Assembly: GCA_027946365.1 (NCBI GenBank)
Contig: JAPEUQ010000008.1
Location: forward strand, 992,001 to 1,056,000
Reading direction: 5' to 3'
From: Kalmusia sp. IMI 367209
Lineage: Eukaryota > Ascomycota > Dothideomycetes > Pleosporales > Didymosphaeriaceae
Length of the DNA: 64,000 nt
The translations under genes were made by a program, and so were the position numbers. Positions 58,843-64,000 of the stretch are shown piece after piece. Under the pieces are notes generated by a model, which worked only from the letters and a program-made list of their open reading frames with translations, ran no database searches and was not told where the DNA came from. How positions within the stretch are numbered: the stretch's first letter is position 1; the number at the start of each line of letters is the position of its first letter.

Positions 58843-59769
58843 ACGTTGGGCCAGTTGAGTCGGGCTCTCGTCGCCTTTCTGAAAAGATTGTGTTCTTGCT
58901 TTCTCTGTTTCCTTATCCCTACTCCCCCTTGCCCCCTTGATGCAATAGAATTACCCGCCTCTTTTTTTTTCCTCTTATCATATAACAAACATGTTGGCGG
59001 GCGGTTCTTGCCTTCTGGGGATATACATGGTTACCAGCAATGGGTCGGGCGGTTTTGCTGGCCGGGCATTCCCACGAGCTCGCTTTTTCCTCTCACGTTT
59101 TTCCTATACTGCTTGTCTCATTATCATGGCCGATGGCCTGCAATCTTGCTGGAATCTCTTCTCAAACTCATGAATGCGCGCCTGATACGGTGTCTGCCCC
59201 TAGGCGCTGGGTTCGTCTGTGTATTATTTTTTGTATTGAATGGGTTTGGATATCAGGGTAGACGGGTTACGGGGTCTGGCTAGAGCGCGAAAGTTTGCGG
59301 TCTATCCAGTGAATTAAACTGAGGCAAAAACTAAAAAGGCGGGCGGCTGGGCCTGCTGTATATATTTTAATGCGAAAGACAGATTGCGTTCTTGGACTCG
59401 ATTCGTATTGTCAATGTGACGGTTCCTTTATGCCATTCAACACCTACTGCTTGAGGCACGTTTGAATTCCCACGCGCAGCTGCGTAGTAGTGTAGTTTTG
59501 AGGTTCCCATGCCGCTTTCCCATGATTCCCCCCATAGGACTACAGGCTACCATGTCCAGCACTAACAAACTCCTTAACACCATGCACACCACCATAAACA
59601 CGCTCGGCCAGGACCAAAATTTCGCGCGCCTCGGAACCTACTCACGACCCACCCGTCATAGCTCCTAGCCCATGAATTCAACAGCCTGCATCTCGTCAGC
59701 TCATGTCCATTCTACCTTTCAACACAACTCCTCCTCCTGCACCGCCGGCTCGGGAACAGGGGAGGGGAT
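58843..59769. other. intergenic between convergent genes, nothing seen
   Basis: About 930 bp, T-rich after 58850 (likely 3' UTR). Short frames are unsupported. Confidence 0.5.
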
Positions 59770-60047
59770 TTAATGCCACACAGACACACGTACCGCCATA
59801 ACCACGCACGCGATGCTCACGTACGGACTTAGCCTCTCGCCGATCCGGGCGCACTTCCAAAACGGCCCCACGAAGTAGTTGTCCTTGTTGCGGTCCATGA
59901 TGCCGGGGAACACGTAGTGCGCGTACGTCGAGGTGCAGATTGTGAGGAGGATGACGAGGAGGAGGGATTGAAAGTTGAAGAGGGCGGTCTGGCAGGTGTT
60001 AGATTCTTTTGGCTGTGGTGGGTGCTGGTGGGGGTTGGACTTGCCAT
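59770..60047 (-). CDS. KSH1: KSH1/Kish, small secretory-pathway membrane protein
   Basis: First exon is only the start codon (60047-60045). A 56 bp intron with a GC donor (ATG|GCAAGT), branch ATCTAACACC and acceptor CCAG follows. Exon 2 (59988-59770) completes 73 residues: [16 protein letters not shown] at the start, [17 protein letters not shown], and the C-terminal [18 protein letters not shown] then a second helix. These are the signatures of the Kish family (two-helix Golgi/ER membrane protein required for secretion). No GT donor gives this frame. The stand-alone minus-strand frame that ignores the intron encodes unrelated Pro/Ser-rich residues. The protein is too short to show on its own as a long frame. 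Confidence 0.9.
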
Positions 60048-60359
60048 GATGGCGGTCGGTGGGTGGTCGGGAAGGATTAGCTAAGGTGTGTGGAGTGTGG
60101 AAGATAGGGTCGTAGAGGTCGGAAGAGGTTCAGATGTCGTTAAGAAGGGGAAGGGCTTTTGGCAGCCTGGAAATGTTGTCTTGTCGAAATGACGTTCCGG
60201 CCAGATGTTTGTTGCGGTCGGAATCGGAACGTGGAAAATCATTCACTCCGACGGGGTGTATGCGTCTGTGCGCGATGATCGCCAATGCGTGGTACGCGCC
60301 TTTGGGCGCTGCTCCCGCCCGCGGTACGCTTGTCTCGACGTCTAACCACCGATTCATCA

Positions 60360-60393
<34 letters not shown>

Positions 60394-60592
60394 ATTCCTC
60401 CTCGACCGTTGAGATATTTATAATTACGAGCCATCGGGGCATTACCGCTGTCCGCGCGTTACGAGGGAGACTTCGTAGACGAGCCGCTGCCCACCGCGCA
60501 AACGAGCCCGGACGACGACGACGGGAAGCAGCAGCACTCCGTGCGCGGAATAGGCTGGAACAGACGCAGGAGAGACATACAACCGAGATAAG
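60048..60592. promoter_or_regulatory. bidirectional promoter region, KSH1 / TAF13
   Basis: About 545 bp between divergent starts. Contains the CCG microsatellite described separately. Overlapping long frames here are due to high GC content. Confidence 0.45.
60361..60393. repeat. (CGC)11 trinucleotide microsatellite
   Basis: Thirty-three bases of uninterrupted CGC repeat between KSH1 and TAF13, not in a supported gene. Candidate length-variable locus. Confidence 0.9.
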
Positions 60593-61318
60593 ATGACGGA
60601 ACCGCGCATGCGGCTGCGCAATAAGGGCCAGCAGTTCAACCCGCAAGAATGTGAGTACTCACGTCTGTATTTCACTTCGCGGCGCCACTTCCCCGTTTCA
60701 CCGCCTGCGGTGTCTCTCCCCGGGCGCTTTCCCTACGGCACAGCACGATAAATGCCCTCTCTACCTTCTCCCCCTCTGCCTCGCTCTCATGCTCTCTCGT
60801 CGTCCAAACACACACACACACACACCATGAACCGCAAACACCGCGTCCTCCCGCGCGTCCCCAAGCCCCGCGGCCACGTCCCAGACCCCGCTCAAACCAA
60901 AGCAGTAGAGTCCTTCCTGATCGCCTACGGCGACGTGTCGACGCCGCTGCCCACGACGATCCGCACCCTCGACGAGATCGTGACCGACTACATCATCGAG
61001 ACGTGCCACGAGGCCGCGGCCGTCGCCTCGCACGCCCGCCGCCAGAAGATTAAGCTCGATGACTTCAAGTTCATGCTGCGCCGCGACACGGCCAAGCTGG
61101 GCCGCGTCAGCGAGCTGCTCGAGACGGACAAGGAGCTGAAGCGGAAGCGGAAGGCGTTCGATACGGATGAGGGGGCTGTGGTGGAGGGTGTCGACGAGGC
61201 GCCTGCTGAGAAGGGGAGGGCGAAGGGAGGGGAGCCTGGGAACGAGGCGGAGAAGCGTAAGAAGAAAAAGAAGAAGGAGAAGAAGGCGGATGATGCGAGC
61301 ACGGTGCGGAGCGGGTGA
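60593..61318 (+). CDS. TAF13: TAF13, TFIID histone-fold subunit
   Basis: Exons 60593-60650 and 60906-61318 with a 255 bp intron give 156 residues: MTEPRMRLRNKGQQFNPQE joins LESFLIAYGDVSTPLP. The histone fold follows (TIRTLDEIVTDYIIETCH, then RQKIKLDDFKFMLRRDTAKL, and RVSELLETDKELKRKRKAFD), matching TAF13, which pairs with TAF11 in TFIID. The C-terminus is a long lysine/glutamate-rich tail. The intron is by far the longest in this window and carries a CA microsatellite and an ATG (60827) that would open an alternative N-terminus if retained; the spliced join matches the family better. Branch point is weak. Confidence 0.88.
60808..60825. repeat. (AC)9 microsatellite within TAF13 intron
   Basis: Eighteen bases of AC repeat inside the long intron, ending two bases before the internal ATG at 60827. 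Confidence 0.85.
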
Positions 61319-62002
61319 GGGAGGTGGTCGATGAGGCTGCTGACTTTCTTTTTCTTGGGGAAAGGGAGGGCTTGCGCTCGAGATGGAAGGCAGGGTTGTC
61401 TGCGAGCTGTCAGAAATGACGCCGGATTATGCTATTCGCGGATTGCACACACGTCTGATGGTCGGAGGGGGGAAAGTGGACAGCATACTTGGTTTCCCGG
61501 AACCCGCGATCACTGCACGATTAGCGATACACAATCAGACGAGAGGACGACGACGGTCCAAGCATCAACATGGCGTTCTTCAAATGGGGCTTGGTCTATT
61601 CAAAGACACTCCAGAACTCCTCTACGGTATCTAGGTAGCATTGGGCGTTCACATTGAAAAGGATGTGCGAGCCGGCGCTGGCATTGGGTTCATGATATAC
61701 TTCATTGAGCTAATCGAACATTGGCCACAAAGATGGCATCCGCATTGGGTATCCAGCGGTATCACTCAAGCTCCCGCTCCCCATCCTGTCATGACATTCA
61801 TCCCTCATCCCTCATGTCGCCAGCTGCCCCAAAATCCCCGCTGCTCCGACGATCCGACGTTTTTGCTGAGCTCTATCAGCCGCACACTCGTCTTTGGCAG
61901 CGTCACCGTTTCCGCCTTCATCACTATCACAAAATGCATTAGTCAAACACCAAAAAGCAGCGGGAGGTAAGGCAGCGTCAAGAATTATGAATGCTGGGTA
62001 AT
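61319..62002. other. intergenic between convergent genes, nothing seen
   Basis: About 680 bp between the 3' ends of TAF13 and the eIF3f gene. Chance open frames only. Confidence 0.5.
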
Positions 62003-63040
62003 TCATGCTTCCTGTTGTCTTTGCTGCCTACCTTGGCCTCCGCCACGTCCTCCACGACCACCTCGTTGCCTGTCGCCGCCGCGCTGTTCGCCGTCGCCTG
62101 CGAGCGCGTCGCCGGTGCCGAGAGTAAGTGCTGCGGTAGCGAGGCGGTTGGAGAGGTCGATTTGTGTGCGGATGGTGTTGGCGAGGTAAGAAACGACGAG
62201 GACGTCTTGGATGTGGTTGTTGAAGTCTCGCTCGATGTCTGCGGCGTCGACCTTGGGTGCCAAGCTCAACGCATTCATGAGGTACTGTCCTAGCGCGGAT
62301 GACGGCTCGGCCTCCTCGTCCAAAACGTTGTTAACGTAATTTGACACGCGGTCGAGCATTTCTAGGACGTGCTGGATGGCGCGCTCCAGCGCCTCGAGAT
62401 CCGTGATGATGGGTTGCGACCTGTCCTCGCGGTCCTTGGCAGAAGAGATGAGCTCCAATCCTGACTTCTCCGCTTCGCCGTATTTGAGCTCGTGCGGCAC
62501 TGGGATAAATAGACATGAGTCTGCTGCGCGTTCTGCTGTGACACCAATTGGGGCACTGATGTATGTCCTGCTCTCGATCTCCTGGCCGGGTACGGTGCTG
62601 ACAGTCAGGTGGACGGCGGGATGTGGCCAGGTGCCGTCACCCTGTTGGCCGTAGAAATTCTGGATGAGAGCGGAGAACGTGTTCAAGTCGCTGCTAGTCG
62701 CGTACCAGCCCACGAGAACCTCCCTTGGGTTTGCGCGTAGGTGCAGGGCGAGCATCTGCTTCTGGTAATCCATGTCGACTTCGACCTGCTCGGCGGTTTC
62801 GGTATGTGGGACGGCATAGCAGTTGCGGATCTCGACTTCGGTGCCATCTTCGCTGCGGGTACCAAGCAGGGTACCAATTACACGGTCTTGGTCGGCGGGA
62901 CGGCGGAGGGCATGGTCGAGAATGGAGAAGATGGCCTGAGGTTGGACAACGACATTCAGTGGAGCGGTAGAGGGTTGGGCGCCCACGGGGGCAGGGCCGA
63001 GCGGACGCGCAAGGTGGAGGAAGGATTCTTTGTCGGCCAT
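62003..63040 (-). CDS. translation initiation factor eIF3 subunit F
   Basis: Single exon, 345 residues. MPN domain over about residues 28-165: [40 protein letters not shown] and the loop [18 protein letters not shown]; the zinc-binding JAMM residues (E, HxH) are missing, as expected for the non-catalytic eIF3f. The second half has the helical region [20 protein letters not shown] and [13 protein letters not shown]. It is a core eIF3 subunit that helps bind the 40S ribosome during initiation. The C-terminal ~30 residues are a Gly/Arg/Gln-rich RGG tail, longer than in animals. Divergent from UTP25 across 229 bp. Confidence 0.95.
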   Translation of the reverse strand: MADKESFLHLARPLGPAPVGAQPSTAPLNVVVQPQAIFSILDHALRRPADQDRVIGTLLGTRSEDGTEVEIRNCYAVPHTETAEQVEVDMDYQKQMLALHLRANPREVLVGWYATSSDLNTFSALIQNFYGQQGDGTWPHPAVHLTVSTVPGQEIESRTYISAPIGVTAERAADSCLFIPVPHELKYGEAEKSGLELISSAKDREDRSQPIITDLEALERAIQHVLEMLDRVSNYVNNVLDEEAEPSSALGQYLMNALSLAPKVDAADIERDFNNHIQDVLVVSYLANTIRTQIDLSNRLATAALTLGTGDALAGDGEQRGGDRQRGGRGGRGGGQGRQQRQQEA

Positions 63041-63269
63041 GTTTGCAGCAGCGGTGTATGCGGCCGAGGCGAAGGTCGAGGGTGTAGCGGTGGTGGGTGA
63101 GTGTGCCGTGGGGTGTCGAAGCGAAGGTTTGGCGGGGCAGAGAACAATTTCTCTGTGAGGGCCAAGATTTCGGTGCGGCTCGCCTGCGCACGGGCCACTG
63201 GAAATTATTCGTTAGACTTGCACCCAAGATCAAACTTTCGCGCGAACGAAACAAGAACGAAAAGAAGAG
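63041..63269. promoter_or_regulatory. bidirectional promoter region, eIF3f / UTP25
   Basis: 229 bp between two start codons pointing apart; one gene serves translation initiation and the other 18S rRNA processing. Joint growth-linked control is inference; no RRPE/PAC-like motif was confirmed. Confidence 0.45.
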
Positions 63270-64000
63270 ATGGCACCGTTTCGAGGACGAGGAGGTATTC
63301 GTGGACGAGGACGAGGTCGAGGCGGTGGAAGAGGCGGGAAGGGCGGCGCAAGCGGCGGTAAGAGAAACGGCTTCGTAGGCGCAAGAGTGGAGGAGCCGGT
63401 CGTCGATAGGTAAGACTGAGTCAATGTGTGAGTGAGCGTATTACTAAGAGTCATAGAAATGAACAGGTCTTTGTGCCCTCTGAATCCGAGAGCGAGTTGG
63501 AATACAGCGACGCTTCCTCCAGCGAAGAAGAAGAAGGAGGAGAGGAAGAAGAGGATGCGCAGCCCGTCTCGAACGCGTACCACTCCCTACTGGCGTCCTT
63601 CCACAACTCGAAAACTGGCCAGGATGAGCCACGAAGGAAGCGACGGAAGCTTGACCACGAACGAATTTTCCCCACGACCAAAGACGACGTAGAAGCAGAG
63701 GAGCACGATGAGGGAAATTCGAACAGCGGATCGGATCAGGATAAGTCCTCTGAAGAAATCGAGGTTGGGTTCGAAGAGGGTGTCGAAGATATGGAGCCGG
63801 AGGGCTCCGATGAACATTCTGTGCGCAAGACGAAAGTTAGTGACGCCGAACTCGAGCAGCTCTCTGATGAAGTTGATTCTTTCGGGGCTCATTTCGAACG
63901 GCCGGAAGATAATCAGTTGGCTATGCGAATCAAGGCGATATCAGGAAATCAATGGACAACAAACAAATTGGCATTTGGCGGCGGAAGCAGAGGCTTGCTC
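63270..64000 (+). CDS. UTP25: UTP25, U3 snoRNP-associated ribosome biogenesis factor (5' part)
   Basis: Partial: the gene runs off the window end. Exon 1 63270-63409 and exon 2 from 63457, intron 47 bp; the acceptor at TCATAG is chosen because it keeps phase and yields RNEQVFVPSESESELEY. The N-terminus is an RG-rich tract (MAPFRGRGGIRGRGRGRGGG), then a highly acidic Glu/Ser-rich region, NAYHSLLASFHNSK, KRRKLDHERI, and DSFGAHFERPEDNQLAMRIKAI, all matching fungal Utp25 (small-subunit processome, 18S rRNA maturation). The helicase-like body expected to follow lies beyond 64000. Nucleolar by family. Confidence 0.88.

Noticed and set aside
59829..60047. Pro/Ser-rich 72-residue minus-strand ORF
   Set aside because: It is the unspliced read-through of KSH1 in the wrong frame; splicing the GC-AG intron gives the recognised protein.
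60239..60646. 135-codon minus-strand frame and 103-codon plus-strand frame over the CGC repeat
   Set aside because: Both are driven by the microsatellite and high GC; the homopolymer stretches are repeat translation, not a protein family.
60827..61318. Alternative TAF13 start inside the intron
   Set aside because: The N-terminus it creates has no match to the family, whereas the spliced QFNPQE-LESFL join does; kept only as a possible isoform.

Overview
The window comes from the nuclear genome of a filamentous ascomycete, most likely a Dothideomycete (Pleosporales-like). The evidence is short (mostly 46-76 bp) introns with GTRNGT donors and CTRAC-type branch points, gene-dense sequence on both strands, fungal-only families (HET, DUF3433, DAL5-type MFS, fungal protoglobin) and one AT-rich island resembling repeat-induced point mutation (RIP). 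The order name is inference; no tool was run. Most genes were assembled by hand from several exons, and each spliced model was checked for phase.

Layout. 1-13.6 kb holds accessory genes in roomy intergenic DNA: a small secreted cysteine protein, a 1407-residue DUF3433 membrane protein, a small single-span membrane protein, a secreted CE12 rhamnogalacturonan acetylesterase and a 2,3-dihydroxybenzoate-decarboxylase-like amidohydrolase. 14-24 kb holds a small coiled-coil protein, a vacuolar amino acid transporter, an alpha/beta hydrolase and an SV2-like MFS transporter. 24-31 kb is a housekeeping block: mitochondrial PPR protein and RSM25 (divergent), a prenyltransferase-alpha-repeat protein and GET1 (divergent), then an unknown 255-residue protein. 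31-36.4 kb holds a HET-domain gene and the RIP-like island. 36.4-42.4 kb holds glucosidase I (GH63), a YFH7/uridine-kinase-like P-loop kinase and a broken MOSC gene.

42.4-50.7 kb looks like a catabolic or tailoring cluster: a Baeyer-Villiger monooxygenase and a DAL5-type transporter share a divergent promoter, followed by an NtaA/DszA-type flavin monooxygenase and a putative Clr5-like regulator. 51.8-53.7 kb is degenerate sequence. 54-64 kb holds a protoglobin and then conserved nuclear or translation genes: an Ahc1-like zinc-finger protein, KSH1, TAF13, eIF3f and the start of UTP25.

Two window-wide patterns stand out. First, several genes read correctly only if one surplus base is dropped, in three cases in or beside a C-run, which points to assembly error rather than real decay. 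Second, two other genes carry in-frame stops, mostly TAG, that look like light RIP decay. Two GC-AG introns were found, one of them following a first exon that consists of the start codon alone.
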